DNA from: Phalacrocorax aristotelis
Lineage: Eukaryota; Chordata; Aves; Suliformes; Phalacrocoracidae
Reading direction: 5' to 3'
NCBI RefSeq assembly: GCF_949628215.1
Contig: NC_134297.1
Span: 2,356,001-2,420,000 of the forward strand
Length of the DNA: 64,000 nt
The notes beneath the pieces are model-generated. The model did not search any database, was not told the origin of the DNA, and saw only the letters and a program-made list of their open reading frames with translations. Shown piece by piece: positions 63,871 through 64,000 of this stretch. Every line of letters starts with the position of its first letter. The first letter of the stretch is position 1. The translations under genes and the position numbers were made by a program.

Positions 63871-64000
63871 AGATCATAAAAACTCCCTGGAATTTTGGCC
63901 ACAACATGTATTCCATGGTATTTGGACAGGGAGGTAATTTCTCCTAAACGCATGGAAAGAAAAGATTATAGGGTGCTTGCCAAACAGTCTCAGGGTTAAT

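Noticed and set aside
53185-64000. First exons of PPP2R1B, expected next by synteny
   Set aside because: No HEAT-repeat coding exon and no CpG-island promoter were found, so the gene must start beyond the right edge.

Overview
The window is vertebrate nuclear DNA and almost certainly avian. It carries short 5'-truncated CR1 LINEs, compact GC-rich promoters, and the gene order CRYAB - CFAP68 - FDXACB1 - ALG9, which is the syntenic block on human 11q23 and (from memory) chicken chromosome 24. The alphaB-crystallin sequence is bird-like but differs from the chicken and duck proteins as I recall them, so I do not name a species. All identifications rest on reading the translations and on remembered orthologues; no search was run.

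Layout: (1) 1-3.48 kb holds the whole CRYAB coding region on +, three exons, 174 aa; its promoter and HSPB2 lie off the left edge. (2) 4.67-6.08 kb on - holds what looks like a decayed CFAP68 (C11orf1). The first recognisable exon is open and well conserved, but the two following exon relics carry in-frame stops, two of them exactly at a conserved Arg and Trp. (3) 6.9-7.4 kb is a CpG island between the CFAP68 remnant and FDXACB1. (4) 7.13-11.04 kb is FDXACB1 on +, five exons, 625 aa. (5) 11.8-17.5 kb is the most unusual part: a CpG island, a 52-bp GC-rich minisatellite of about 16 copies, then about 4 kb of GC-rich DNA built from four related exon-like cassettes (one pair forming a large inverted repeat) sprinkled with about 14 copies of a CCTGTAAGCAGGG-like motif, ending in an AATAAA about 330 bp before ALG9. 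(6) 17.81-53.07 kb is ALG9 on +, 15 exons, 598 aa, with all phases consistent. (7) 53.2-64 kb has no gene I recognise; by synteny it is the ALG9-PPP2R1B interval.

The genes are functionally unrelated neighbours: a small heat-shock protein/lens crystallin, a ciliary microtubule inner protein (apparently lost here), a putative RNA-methyltransferase/tRNA-synthetase-like protein, and an ER mannosyltransferase of N-glycan assembly. Beyond the genes I flag two possible cis-regulatory modules (47.3-47.8 kb in ALG9 intron 14, and 63.4-63.75 kb), an overlapping upstream ORF in the ALG9 leader, and an unexplained 112-aa open frame in ALG9 intron 13.
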